Part shown: piece after piece, positions 1 to 8,641 of the stretch
How positions within the stretch are numbered: the first letter of the stretch is position 1
Layout of the letters: every line of letters starts with the position of its first letter
NCBI RefSeq assembly: GCF_023100685.1
Contig: NZ_CP090064.1
Coordinates: 3,782,001 to 3,846,000 of the forward strand
Direction: 5' to 3'
Length of the DNA stretch: 64,000 nucleotides
Origin: Proteus vulgaris
Lineage (GTDB): Bacteria; Pseudomonadota; Gammaproteobacteria; Enterobacterales; Enterobacteriaceae
Notes under the pieces: model-generated
The model's input: only the letters and a program-made list of their open reading frames with translations
The model's database searches: none
Told to the model about the DNA's origin: nothing
Program-made: the position numbers and the translations under genes

Positions 1-385
1 ATTTTCAAACTCAGAAAAAGCATCATTATTATATAAATATCGTGAAGAATGTCATGAATCATTCATTGACGAATTAGATATCACTAATGAAATATTAATA
101 TCATTAATTAAATTATCAAATAATGATAATTTTTCTATTAACCTAATAGTACGATTAATAAATAACAATTATAAGGATAGAGAAGAAATCGCTAACCTTG
201 TGGATAAGCTTCAAGAAAAAGAATTTAATAAAATATTTAATCAAAAAACTGCAACTTTGAATTTTAACAATAACCAAGATGCAGAGTTACTATTTTCCAC
301 CTTAGAAAAAGAAAAACTAATCAAGAAATGGATATCAAGGAATGAAGGGAAATATTATATTGAGTGTATTTATGAAGAAAAATAA
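1..385 (+). CDS. hypothetical protein, C-terminal part
   Basis: The reading frame is open from the window edge (first full codon at base 2) to a TAA at 383-385, so about 127 residues of the C-terminus are visible and the start lies outside. The protein is rich in Asn, Lys, Glu and Ile and very AT-rich, with no motif I recognise. It faces the minus-strand conjugation genes and ends just before a strong hairpin. Its orientation and composition suggest accessory cargo in the ICE rather than a transfer gene. A GTG at 200 is only an internal codon of this longer frame, not a likely start. Confidence 0.6.
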   Translation, partial: FSNSEKASLLYKYREECHESFIDELDITNEILISLIKLSNNDNFSINLIVRLINNNYKDREEIANLVDKLQEKEFNKIFNQKTATLNFNNNQDAELLFSTLEKEKLIKKWISRNEGKYYIECIYEEK

Positions 386-408
386 ATAATTTTTAATTAA
401 AAAATATA

Positions 409-437
409 AAAGGGTGAGTCAATATGATTCACCCTTT
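409..437. terminator. hairpin terminator between convergent genes
   Basis: A 12-bp stem (AAAGGGTGAGTC / GATTCACCCTTT, one G-T pair) with a 5-base loop lies 23 bases after the stop of the first gene. It is flanked by A-rich and T-rich sequence on both sides, so it could serve both that gene and the small minus-strand gene at 454-630. Confidence 0.75.
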
Positions 438-453
438 AATTATCATTTAAGTT

Positions 454-630
454 TTATAACTTAAATGCTTTATCTAACCAACTGGTTATTTTTCCTAGAT
501 TTTCAAACAAAATAGTTTGTCTAGAAATTTGAACCCTCGTTGGCTGATATAATGTTGCATGAGATGCTATTAAATCAACATAAAGCTGTTGAAGTTCCTT
601 CATGAATTCTATTTGCATTTCTTTGCACAT
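454..630 (-). CDS. small hypothetical protein, 58 aa
   Basis: The minus strand holds a 58-codon frame beginning ATG TGC AAA GAA ATG and ending with Leu-TAA at 454-456. An AAGGAG Shine-Dalgarno sequence lies 7 bases before the ATG, which is unusually good for this region. The predicted peptide is mostly helical and mildly amphipathic (MCKEMQIEFM at the start, WLDKAFKL at the end) with no signal peptide or membrane segment. It ends 17 bp from a hairpin that could terminate it. I do not recognise the family. It is too short for most gene callers but the ribosome site makes it credible. Confidence 0.5.
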   Translation of the reverse strand: MCKEMQIEFMKELQQLYVDLIASHATLYQPTRVQISRQTILFENLGKITSWLDKAFKL

Positions 631-988
631 ATGTATCTCCTTATTTTATTGTTCTTGCCCAAACGCTAACAGTATTTTTAATATGATTGATTATCTATTA
701 AATTCATAATTATAAAAATGAAAATTTACTGAGGGCTTTTTATGAAGTGATTAAATACTATATCTATGCAATAAATTTGCATAAAAATAGTATTTCTTTA
801 TAACTTTCAAAATTCAGATATATTTAAACTTTAATTATTGTAATTTTTATCTTCACATATAATAAGAAAACCTGAATAAATATTATTTTATTATTTATTC
901 AGAGTTATATTAGTTTACTAATGCAATCACTTCTGATATTTATATTATACCACATAATCATAATTTAATTCACATATTTGTACATTAT
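631..988. other. AT-rich intergenic region
   Basis: No gene is visible between the small gene at 454-630 and the VirB4-like gene. The stretch is strongly AT-rich and must hold the promoter of the small minus-strand gene. Its only clear structure is the hairpin at 872-902. Confidence 0.5.
872..902 (-). terminator. rho-independent terminator of the transfer operon
   Basis: An 11-bp perfect stem (CTGAATAAATA / TATTTATTCAG) has a 9-base loop. Read on the minus strand it is followed by GGTTTTCTT. It lies 87 bp past the VirB4-like stop and would end the minus-strand conjugation transcript. Confidence 0.6.
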
Positions 989-3688
989 TTAATAATACCC
1001 ACTATCAACAATCCCCCTCACCTCATCCAGCCTAACCGCTATCCGTTTAGCTGCTTCTAGTTCACTAATGCCATGCTCTACCATCAGTTCTTTTCGCTCT
1101 GCTTTTTCCTCTTTCTCAGTCATACCTAATGCAAGGTATAGACTTGGAGGAACGGCACGAAATAGCGCTTCAATACGACTGGCTAGGACAACGCCTTCTG
1201 TATAACAACGGGGGGTTTTGGTTGCTGATAACAACATGGCTTTTTGTTCTTGTGTAAGTTTTTTAAATCGGGCGATTTCTTCAACTTCTTCAGGTGGAAT
1301 CACTAAACACAACCACCACTCAATCATATTCAACATCTTCTTTGACGTAGACGGAAAATCCTCTAAATTTTGAGTCGCTAGCCATAACCATGCACCCAAT
1401 TTACGCCACATCTTAACGACTTTAACCACGTAAGGAGCAAGTAATGGGTTAGTGGTGATCATATGGGCTTCATCCGTAGCAAAGACAATTTCTCGTTCTA
1501 AAAACTGATCACGTTCTGCAATATTATTAATGGTGTTGACTAATGAGGTATAAGCAACGGCTAAAGGGGCTTCATAGCCTTCTCTGGCTAATGTACCAAG
1601 GTCAATTAATGTTACGTCAGCTTCTGACCAATGTTGTCCTTCTTGGTTAAATAACTCCCCCAAAAAACCTTGCATAAATACACTGAGCGATTCGCCCATA
1701 TTTTGGGCTCTTGCTCGTCGAATATCAGGGCGATCTTTATCTTTCGCAAAGGCATAAAATGTATTTTGCAAATCGGCGGTAATCATCTGCCTACCTTCAT
1801 TCCATGCATTGTTGGCACTCACTAAAATGGCTTCTCGCATCATGCCTCTATCTGCACGTTCTAGCTTTGCTTCTTCTTTGGCTTCACCACCGGTTATCAT
1901 TAATCGAGCAACAATTTCGAGTTCGCCTAAAATATCTCGCTCATCTATTTCGTCGGTTTCATCTGCATCAATAACCTCACTCAGCTCATCTTCATTAATA
2001 GGCTTAGTCGTGGATTCAATAAGCTTATAAGCGTCAGCAAAAGGCGCTAATGAAATCCCACAACCCGGTTTAATGCTAAGTTTATTCACACTCAAACCCA
2101 ACTCAGCACAATAATCAGCAAATAACCCAAATGAATTTCCTGCTTCTGCAATAAATAAGCGAGGTCTATGAACCGCCATAAGTTGAGTAAATAGACTATT
2201 GAGTGTTGCGGACTTGCCTGAACCCGTAGGACCGAAGAGTACCAAATGAGCATTTTTAGAACGATCAACACTATTTAAAGGATCAAAAGTCAGCGGTGCA
2301 CCACCACGATTAAAAAAGGTAAGTCCTGCATGACCAGTTCCTGTGTCACGACCAAAAACAGGTAACATATTGGCGATATGTTGCACAAAAGTCAGTCGGG
2401 TATACCAATGCTTTTTATCTAATTCAGGATCAAAGCACATAGGTAAAGCACGAAGATAGGCGTTTAATGGCGCAATATCATAGTCAGGTTTTATCGGTTG
2501 TAGCCCTGCATTTAGCAATACGGCAGTTAAATGGCGTTGATGACTGTTGAGCTCTTTTAGTGTCGAACCTGATAAATAAAACGTCATACTCGCACGGTAA
2601 AGTTTATGACGTTCACCAAGATAACTTTTTGCTGTTTGAGCATCAGCGCGCATTCGGGCTGATGCACTGTTTTCGCCTATTGCATTTTTCGCAAGATGGT
2701 TAAAACGCTCTTCCAGTTCATCCTGCGGTTGTACCACTAATGTCATTGATATCACGGTGCCTTGTGGTAACAAATCCATCAACGCATTGATATTATCCCC
2801 TTTGCGCGTTTCGCCTGTTAAATGCCCTACGGTAGGCGCTCGACGAAGCCTATCAATATTAATGGCTTTATGAGGGCGATTATCAAACCACCAAACGCCA
2901 TTTTCTACATCTGCTTTAGGCGGTGTAAACATCAATGTTTCGCTAAAATCATTGAGTATGGGAAGTTCACTGTTGACAGTGTCAACATGTGTTGCTGTGC
3001 GATAGAGCGTCTCTTTATCAACCCAATCAGGCTCAGGATTAAACCAACGTAACAACCATGCATGAATATGTTCACCATTTTGCCTGACCGTAGTGATCCC
3101 TGCACCTAACAGCGCGGAAGATAAACGCTCACAGACTTGATTGAGTTGTTCTTCAGGTGAGAAAGGCCCTATTGAATTCGGGTTAACATAACGATAAATC
3201 ACCATACGAGTGCGTCGTTGCTGACCTCGCCACGGTGCTCCTGTTACCGCCTTATCAACAAACAAGCCTTGAGGTACTGCAAGCCCGCGCATATGCCGTT
3301 CAATGACCTGTAAATATGCCGTTGTAAAAGCAGAATCTTGTGCCCACGGTTTAATGTAATGACGTAATTTATCGAGATATCCTGATGTATCGACTTCATC
3401 TTGGCAAAAAAATTGGATCACCCAAGGATGACTATCGCGCTCTTCAAAACTGTCTTGAAAAGCATCTTCCACAATATCGCGAATTTCTTCTAATCTTGCT
3501 TCAGTTCTGCCTTCTGTGCCCATAGGAATAACATCAAAAACCGCCCCTACAGAGACTCCATCATCCAACAATAAACATTGGCTATTGGGTAAATATTCAA
3601 CCCAAGGGAGAAAATCAATAAATGAGGCATAATTAGGGTAAAGTGACTTCACGGCTTGTTGTGTTAATTTACCACTCTTTTTCATCAA
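989..3688 (-). CDS. conjugative transfer ATPase, VirB4/TraC type (PFL_4706 family)
   Basis: This 899-residue protein is the VirB4-like ATPase of the ICE type IV secretion system, which works at the inner membrane to power pilus assembly and transfer. A Walker A motif (GPTGSGKS) is near residue 483 and a DEAH-like Walker B (ATDEAHMI) near 740. The length fits the ICE-specific PFL_4706 family. Its ATG overlaps the last codon of the upstream lipoprotein gene by 4 bp, so the two are translationally coupled. The gene contains one of four 17-bp palindromes (2971-2987). It is the last gene before a terminator. In related elements further mating-pair genes usually follow at this point, and none is seen here. 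Confidence 0.93.
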   Translation of the reverse strand: MMKKSGKLTQQAVKSLYPNYASFIDFLPWVEYLPNSQCLLLDDGVSVGAVFDVIPMGTEGRTEARLEEIRDIVEDAFQDSFEERDSHPWVIQFFCQDEVDTSGYLDKLRHYIKPWAQDSAFTTAYLQVIERHMRGLAVPQGLFVDKAVTGAPWRGQQRRTRMVIYRYVNPNSIGPFSPEEQLNQVCERLSSALLGAGITTVRQNGEHIHAWLLRWFNPEPDWVDKETLYRTATHVDTVNSELPILNDFSETLMFTPPKADVENGVWWFDNRPHKAINIDRLRRAPTVGHLTGETRKGDNINALMDLLPQGTVISMTLVVQPQDELEERFNHLAKNAIGENSASARMRADAQTAKSYLGERHKLYRASMTFYLSGSTLKELNSHQRHLTAVLLNAGLQPIKPDYDIAPLNAYLRALPMCFDPELDKKHWYTRLTFVQHIANMLPVFGRDTGTGHAGLTFFNRGGAPLTFDPLNSVDRSKNAHLVLFGPTGSGKSATLNSLFTQLMAVHRPRLFIAEAGNSFGLFADYCAELGLSVNKLSIKPGCGISLAPFADAYKLIESTTKPINEDELSEVIDADETDEIDERDILGELEIVARLMITGGEAKEEAKLERADRGMMREAILVSANNAWNEGRQMITADLQNTFYAFAKDKDRPDIRRARAQNMGESLSVFMQGFLGELFNQEGQHWSEADVTLIDLGTLAREGYEAPLAVAYTSLVNTINNIAERDQFLEREIVFATDEAHMITTNPLLAPYVVKVVKMWRKLGAWLWLATQNLEDFPSTSKKMLNMIEWWLCLVIPPEEVEEIARFKKLTQEQKAMLLSATKTPRCYTEGVVLASRIEALFRAVPPSLYLALGMTEKEEKAERKELMVEHGISELEAAKRIAVRLDEVRGIVDSGYY
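2971..2987. repeat. 17-bp odd palindrome, copy 1
   Basis: The site reads TGTTGACAGTGTCAACA, inside the VirB4-like gene, where it is read as Val-Asp-Thr-Val-Asn. This is a different frame from copies 2 and 3, so conservation is of the DNA rather than the protein. See the finding on the four palindromes. Confidence 0.75.
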
Positions 3689-4086
3689 TAAGCCTCCAAT
3701 CGTTCATTGGGTAAGGCATATTGCACTTTGCTATAAAAAGGAAAAACCGTGCTATAGCTGGGAATAGGCGTAGGCTCAGAACCCACAAAATGCGGATAAA
3801 TATAGATCACCATATCGGGATTAGGTAAACGAGGGAAGTGATGCTGGATATGCTTTTTAGCCTGTTGGATCTCACTCTTATTGATAAGATGATTAGGCGG
3901 ATTATCTGATCCTAGTAAGCCTCGCTGAATGGCTCTTTCTTGCCTTTTTTCTGTCTTTATTTCACCCACTTTGCTTTGCCAAATATCACGCATGGTATTG
4001 TTACCTGTGGGTAAAATCTCCTCTTTAGAAGTACTGCAACCTGTTAATAGTAATATCATTATTAACGATAAATGAGTTCCTTTCAT
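3685..4086 (-). CDS. ICE conjugative transfer region lipoprotein (TIGR03751 type)
   Basis: This is a 133-residue predicted lipoprotein. A short signal peptide ends in a lipobox (LLLTGC) with the lipidated Cys at about residue 17. The mature part is small and basic, with no catalytic motif. In this ICE class a lipoprotein of this size always sits between the PFL_4705 and VirB4-like genes and is thought to play a VirB7-like role, stabilising the outer-membrane core. Its 3' end overlaps the ATPase gene by 4 bp. The family call rests on position, lipobox and length. Confidence 0.8.
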   Translation of the reverse strand: MKGTHLSLIMILLLTGCSTSKEEILPTGNNTMRDIWQSKVGEIKTEKRQERAIQRGLLGSDNPPNHLINKSEIQQAKKHIQHHFPRLPNPDMVIYIYPHFVGSEPTPIPSYSTVFPFYSKVQYALPNERLEAY

Positions 4087-4095
4087 TAACCATCC

Positions 4096-5511
4096 TTAGT
4101 CCAATTCATTCTGCTGGCTTATATCGAAATCGTATTTAACTTTACGTCCTTGCGCTTCATAATCGATAGGAATGGCACGAGTAATATGTACCGCAACTCG
4201 TGCACCAGGAGGCACATAAATCGCATCAAACATTTGGCCATATCGCGCTTTGACCCACTCTGCAATTTCGTTAGTTCCTCCCGATAGCGCTTTACCTAAT
4301 ACTGCCTTCCCTGCATTCCCCGTTAATGAATTCATCACCGATAAACCGTCTGTTGCTTTTGTGGTTTGGCTTTCCGCCATCATCGACGATGCAGCACTAC
4401 TGGCAGAAAGCGCAAATAAAGTCGGTAAATAAGTGGAGGCATTACTTTTACGAGAACCTGAGAGGCAAGGTACGCCCTGTTCATCAGAGAGCCAACCGAT
4501 ACTTCCCCCTTGCGATTTATCATGGCGTCCATCTGTTGATGTTGCCGATTTAGGCACAGTACGAATTGAGCCATCTTTAAACACAAAGGTAATGGAATAA
4601 ATATCACCACGAACGCAAGATAATACCCAATCGCCTGTTGCAGTGCCTGAAACCACAGCACCTTCAACATCAGGTAATTCAATACCATTTGCAGTGAGAT
4701 TTTCTTTACCAATAAGGATTTTAAACGGGTAGGGATCGGTAACTTTACCGTCTATCGGCACTCGACCGAGTAATGCCGTCATCGCTTGGCTTCCCATCAG
4801 CGTGGTATTTTCAGGTAAGGTATAAACAGGATGTTCTGTAGCTGGAATGTGTTGTTGGTTTTTCGCAGTAAGATCAAGCTTTGCTTTTTGTCGGCTGATC
4901 TCATTATCTTCTAATTGACGAAACGCTGTAGGATACTGAAATGTACTTGTGCCATTTATCGGCTTTGCATTATTTTCATAAGCTATCCCCTCTAAGGGAT
5001 CAATCCAGAGTGTTGTTTGTTGATCAGTTTGCTCAAGCGCTAAACCAACGGGTAATTCAGTCTCCTTTGCCTTAATGTTTTGTTGTTCATTAATTAAAAT
5101 ATCCAATAAATCAGCCAATCGTTGCTGTTCATGATAAAGCGTTTGCTGGGCTAAATTACCTTCCTCTTGTGCTTTCGTCACTGCCTCATGAATTCGACTT
5201 TCTACATTATCACTTCTGTTTTTTAACTGTGTATTTTCAGTCAGTAACACCTTACTTTGTCTCTCTAATTTCTCCTGATTGATTTGTATGGCTTTAATTC
5301 GCCCTAGCAAGGTACGTAAAGTGTCTTGCGCTGTATCACCTTCAATACCCAGAATGCGTAATTCTTCTTGTGTTAAATCTGTTATAGAGGAATTGTGAAT
5401 TGTCTCTTGTGCTGATTGAGTGTGATCGCAAGACTTTACACTTATCACTATCACGACCAATAACACGACAGGAACAATTATCTTCAACAAGATATTTGAG
5501 CTTATTTGCAT
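4096..5511 (-). CDS. ICE conjugation protein, VirB10/TraB-like (PFL_4705 family)
   Basis: This is a 471-residue bitopic protein. One N-terminal membrane segment (about residues 8-24) is followed by a coiled-coil region rich in Gln, Glu and Leu (about 80-155), and then a C-terminal domain with a conserved GDWVLSC segment and an AVHITRAIPID stretch near the end. That layout is typical of VirB10/TraB proteins, which span the periplasm and link inner-membrane ATPases to the outer-membrane pore. It lies 9 bp upstream of the lipoprotein gene and 3 bp downstream of the PFL_4704 gene, in one operon. Confidence 0.88.
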   Translation of the reverse strand: MQISSNILLKIIVPVVLLVVIVISVKSCDHTQSAQETIHNSSITDLTQEELRILGIEGDTAQDTLRTLLGRIKAIQINQEKLERQSKVLLTENTQLKNRSDNVESRIHEAVTKAQEEGNLAQQTLYHEQQRLADLLDILINEQQNIKAKETELPVGLALEQTDQQTTLWIDPLEGIAYENNAKPINGTSTFQYPTAFRQLEDNEISRQKAKLDLTAKNQQHIPATEHPVYTLPENTTLMGSQAMTALLGRVPIDGKVTDPYPFKILIGKENLTANGIELPDVEGAVVSGTATGDWVLSCVRGDIYSITFVFKDGSIRTVPKSATSTDGRHDKSQGGSIGWLSDEQGVPCLSGSRKSNASTYLPTLFALSASSAASSMMAESQTTKATDGLSVMNSLTGNAGKAVLGKALSGGTNEIAEWVKARYGQMFDAIYVPPGARVAVHITRAIPIDYEAQGRKVKYDFDISQQNELD

Positions 5512-5514
5512 AAC

Positions 5515-6309
5515 TTAATCTTCCTTTATGGTTAATTCAGGAAGAAAAGCATTCTCTAAACGCCCTTTTGTCACCAAGTAAACAACCGTGGTATCTTCAG
5601 GTGTTCCCTTTGCACCTAACCAACTATGTTGAAAAGTTGCGCTATAAAAATCACCTTGTAGATCTTTAGGGTTAAGCAATACCTCTTGCGCTCGTTGATT
5701 ACGTAAACTGAGTGCCACTACGCTGTAACCTTGCAATCCCCATGCACCTAATGGTTTTATCTCAATACTTTCACTTGGCAGTAATGATGTCAGTTTTTCA
5801 GGTGATGGCATGGCAAGAGAATACACACCTATCAATGGCTCAAGGGTACGAAGAGGTGCATACAGACTTTGTGAAGCGTAACGGGTTAACGCAATAGGGA
5901 TCGGTGGTATTTTTGGGCGTTTATTCGTGGACGTATTTTGCTGTTTTGCTAACGTTTTCTCTTGTGGGTATGCCAATTTCACGGGCTCTAAGCCTTTTTT
6001 TCCTTGTTTGGCATTAATATCTAATAAAATCATCTCACCATTTTCAACATCTTGAAGCACTAAACGAGTATAAGAAAACGGTGCTTTCGCTAGTAAATAA
6101 ACTGCACCGCCAGCACTTTGTATTCTCAGTTTTCCTTTTAATTCAGGTGGAAAACCGACTCGCACATTGCGTTCAATAAATACAATACGCTCTTCATTTA
6201 CATGCAAAGTAACTTTTAGAGGAATGCGTTCCCACTTCATTAATTCAACAGCTTGAACGGGTAAGACAATAAAACAGAGCAGAAAAAATACATGTTGTTT
6301 CAAGCGCAT
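5515..6309 (-). CDS. ICE conjugation protein (PFL_4704 family, secreted)
   Basis: This 264-residue protein has a clear cleavable signal peptide (MRLKQHVFFLLCF..., predicted cut after VQA). Position and size match the PFL_4704/TIGR03749 family, the TraK/VirB9-like component of this T4SS class, expected in the periplasm or outer-membrane core. No cysteines or catalytic motifs stand out in the mature part. Its start codon overlaps the stop of the preceding gene at 6309, suggesting coupled translation. Confidence 0.85.
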   Translation of the reverse strand: MRLKQHVFFLLCFIVLPVQAVELMKWERIPLKVTLHVNEERIVFIERNVRVGFPPELKGKLRIQSAGGAVYLLAKAPFSYTRLVLQDVENGEMILLDINAKQGKKGLEPVKLAYPQEKTLAKQQNTSTNKRPKIPPIPIALTRYASQSLYAPLRTLEPLIGVYSLAMPSPEKLTSLLPSESIEIKPLGAWGLQGYSVVALSLRNQRAQEVLLNPKDLQGDFYSATFQHSWLGAKGTPEDTTVVYLVTKGRLENAFLPELTIKED

Positions 6310-6965
6310 TAATGAAGCACTCCTTTCTTTTCATCCTTGATGGTGGGAACAACTTCTAAACGTTGAGGAATATCGAAAAAGCAGTCTAATGCTAGACCAA
6401 AGGGATTGATTTCAGGGTTCTTATCCCAACGAACGACCTTTAAGGGATAGCGAACTAATGAGCGTTTAACCGGTTCTGCATTTACATACTCATCAGTGAC
6501 TAAATCAAGTCGAACACGCCAATTATCGCGATCAACAATCGTGACACTCTCTTCCTTATAGCCTCGTTCTGGGATTTCAGATACGCCACGAACGCGATCA
6601 CGAGATTCCCCCAGATCTTTACGTTGTTTCGCATCTTGCTGTAATAGCAGTTCACAATTTGGCGTTAAATATGCCGATAATGAATTGATCCGATAGGGAT
6701 AATCCACATCGCCATTTTTCTTCCAACTATTGAGTTGTTGGAAGATATAAAAGCTAAAAGCATAGACGGTTGGCGGAGGGATTTCCCACCAAGCTCGAGA
6801 GCTCCCTGAACGTAAATCAGGCGGATTATGAATAGTTAAATGCCGAGGTGATGTGAGCCAGCCAAATAAGGCGAGTGCGACAATAAAACAGAGAGCGCCA
6901 CATATTACTCTTAATGTTAGAACATGATGATCACGCGCATTGAGTGCATTCTTAAATCGACTCAT
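6309..6965 (-). CDS. ICE conjugation protein (PFL_4703 family)
   Basis: This 218-residue protein has one N-terminal membrane segment (about residues 17-40, VLTLRVICGALCF...) and a periplasmic domain, the layout of VirB8/TraE-type scaffold proteins. It fits the PFL_4703/TIGR03746 family by length and operon position. The start overlaps the upstream gene by 14 bp, and the stop overlaps the next start. The many charged residues and the absence of a signal cleavage site indicate an inner-membrane anchored protein. Confidence 0.86.
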   Translation of the reverse strand: MSRFKNALNARDHHVLTLRVICGALCFIVALALFGWLTSPRHLTIHNPPDLRSGSSRAWWEIPPPTVYAFSFYIFQQLNSWKKNGDVDYPYRINSLSAYLTPNCELLLQQDAKQRKDLGESRDRVRGVSEIPERGYKEESVTIVDRDNWRVRLDLVTDEYVNAEPVKRSLVRYPLKVVRWDKNPEINPFGLALDCFFDIPQRLEVVPTIKDEKKGVLH

Positions 6966-7338
6966 ATGACTCCTTACAATAAAAAGTCACCGAACGTAAA
7001 CGCCGTAGTGATAACACTTGGCTACGACAAATTAATCTGCTTGAACCCACACCACACAAGCTTAAAAACCACTCTATACGGCGATAAAGGTAGTTTTCAG
7101 GTTTGCCTCTTTTAAAACGCGCCAATAACCTTCCCCCTAAAATAATAGTGATTAATGGCATTAATAAAGATACGGTCGGCAAAGCTATCCAACCTAAAAA
7201 AGGCATGATAGGAATAGCAATAATCAAGCCACCCAAAACACTCAACAGCGCTGTTATTCCTAACTCTGGCGTTGTAAAACCGCGAAAAACAACAGGCTCG
7301 GCATTTAATCTATCAGGCATAAACTCAATTGTTGGCAT
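6952..7338 (-). CDS. ICE conjugative transfer region membrane protein (TIGR03750 type)
   Basis: I place the start at the ATG ending at 7338 (MPTIEFMPDRLNAEP). It is preceded by AAGGAAAG, and an upstream extension would run into the preceding gene. The 128-residue product has two closely spaced membrane segments (about residues 25-70) followed by a basic tail. This matches the small TraL/VirB3-like inner-membrane proteins found at this position in ICEs of this class. The gene overlaps the following PFL_4703 gene by 14 bp. Confidence 0.85.
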   Translation of the reverse strand: MPTIEFMPDRLNAEPVVFRGFTTPELGITALLSVLGGLIIAIPIMPFLGWIALPTVSLLMPLITIILGGRLLARFKRGKPENYLYRRIEWFLSLCGVGSSRLICRSQVLSLRRLRSVTFYCKESYESI

Positions 7339-7346
7339 ATCTTTCC

Positions 7347-7715
7347 TTAGAGCAACACGGTTGCTGCTTTTGAGGCTAACCAAATCACGACAACAATTAA
7401 AATCACACCGACAACACAAAGCATGCCAAACTTTGCCCACGTTGCTTTACCGTCACGCACTTCAGCAAAAGTGGCAATAATGGCATTACCAACCGCTAAC
7501 ATCGCCACAGCGGAAAGAATTAAACCACCAAGCACAATACCATCATTAAGGTAGCCCGAAATTTGCCCATAAAAGGTTTTATCTGTACTGCTTTTAGGGC
7601 CTTCTACCGTAGGCAAATCAGCCCAAGCCATAGAGCTACCTAATAATAAAAGCGAAACACTACGAATAAGAAAACGATAGAATAAACGTAGAGAAAACAA
7701 TCCCTTTTGATACAT
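7347..7715 (-). CDS. ICE integral membrane protein, pilin-like (PFL_4702 family)
   Basis: This 122-residue protein has a long basic leader and hydrophobic signal (cleavage plausible after MAWA), a short polar stretch, then two membrane segments (about 58-78 and 95-115). This is the architecture of TrbC/VirB2-type pilin precursors, and its length and place match PFL_4702/TIGR03745. An AAGGA ribosome site lies 8 bases before the ATG. It may be the major subunit of the conjugative pilus; that role is inferred from family and architecture. Confidence 0.86.
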   Translation of the reverse strand: MYQKGLFSLRLFYRFLIRSVSLLLLGSSMAWADLPTVEGPKSSTDKTFYGQISGYLNDGIVLGGLILSAVAMLAVGNAIIATFAEVRDGKATWAKFGMLCVVGVILIVVVIWLASKAATVLL

Positions 7716-7751
7716 CGAGATATCCTTATATAAAGTGAAAAATACCCAATA

Positions 7752-7988
7752 CTATTGGGCAAATAAAAAAAGGCTGATAACAATCAGCAATACAGTACGA
7801 ATAACAAAGCGGATCAGCCCTTGCTCTGTAATACGTTCCGAAGCATATCCTTGATAAACATGCAGTAATCCCCATCCAGACCATAACAAGAGTAATGCAA
7901 TCAAAATCCCAACAAATAAAGGATGTAGAGATGTCGGCGCAACATTGCCACTCGCAATATTGAATGCATTAATTTGTGCTTCACTCAT
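7752..7988 (-). CDS. ICE small membrane protein (PFL_4701 family)
   Basis: This 78-residue protein has two membrane segments (about residues 24-45 and 60-76), matching the small TIGR03758/PFL_4701 family. Its ATG overlaps the TGA of the RAQPRD gene (ATGA), so it is coupled to it. It is likely a minor inner-membrane part of the T4SS; no more specific role can be read from the sequence. Confidence 0.83.
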   Translation of the reverse strand: MSEAQINAFNIASGNVAPTSLHPLFVGILIALLLLWSGWGLLHVYQGYASERITEQGLIRFVIRTVLLIVISLFLFAQ

Positions 7989-8296
7989 GGATGATGCTCT
8001 TGCTGATATTGTGCTGAGAAAGGAATTAAAGCGTTTGGCTGGGCACGCGAAGGATTGAGATAGTGTTTAAGCCCTTGGCGTATTGCCTCAATATCCTGTT
8101 TGATTTGTTGGTAATCCAAGTAGAAACGCGTGGGTTGTTCTCGCTTAAGAACATCTACATGAGCGGAGGCTAATCTCGCATCAAGGTAATCGAGTTGTTT
8201 TATAGCTAAAACAAGTTCATCTGATTCAGAGGCATAAGCTAATGGTGTTATTAATATTCCCAATAAACACCACGTTCGCATTTGAACAATTCGCAT
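7985..8296 (-). CDS. ICE RAQPRD-family secreted protein
   Basis: This 103-residue protein has an N-terminal signal peptide (cut predicted after AYA). Near the C-terminus is SRAQPNAL, a variant of the RAQPRD signature for which the family is named. The mature part is helical. It is the first gene of the run of transfer genes down to the VirB4-like ATPase, with an AAGG ribosome site 8 bases before the ATG. In related elements it directly follows the PFL_4697 gene; here a phosphoribosyltransferase-like gene and an RNA-like region intervene. Confidence 0.85.
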   Translation of the reverse strand: MRIVQMRTWCLLGILITPLAYASESDELVLAIKQLDYLDARLASAHVDVLKREQPTRFYLDYQQIKQDIEAIRQGLKHYLNPSRAQPNALIPFSAQYQQEHHP

Positions 8297-8641
8297 AAGT
8301 AAACCTTCTTAGATACTGTCGTATAAAAGAAAGCAGAGTGGCAGGAAAAAACTGGCTAAGCAGTAGAAAAGCAGAAATGAGAGAGTGAGAATTTTATAGG
8401 AAGCTAACGCCTCACTACGTGAGTTGTTTAATCCCTTCCCCATAACGAATAAATTCATCATGGGGAAGAGATTTCAATTTTAATAATTATTATATTTTAA
8501 AATATATAAATTTATTTCCATTTAACTTAATCAATTAAACTTAAATTCTTTATATAAAAATATTACTCTAAATAATACATTGCCTTATTTGAATATAGCT
8601 CTGCTATTTTCTCTCTGTTATACTTTTCTTCTCTTCTAAAA
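8297..8641. promoter_or_regulatory. divergent intergenic region with two hairpins
   Basis: This 345-bp region must promote the minus-strand RAQPRD-to-VirB4 operon and the plus-strand phosphoribosyltransferase-like gene. It holds two inverted repeats: CTCAC-TAC-GTGAG (8411-8423) and CTTCCCCAT/ATGGGGAAG (8435-8443 and 8460-8468) with an inner GAAT/ATTC pair. These could be structured leader RNA, operators, or a terminator for a transcript crossing the region. No -35/-10 pair is convincing by eye. Confidence 0.45.
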
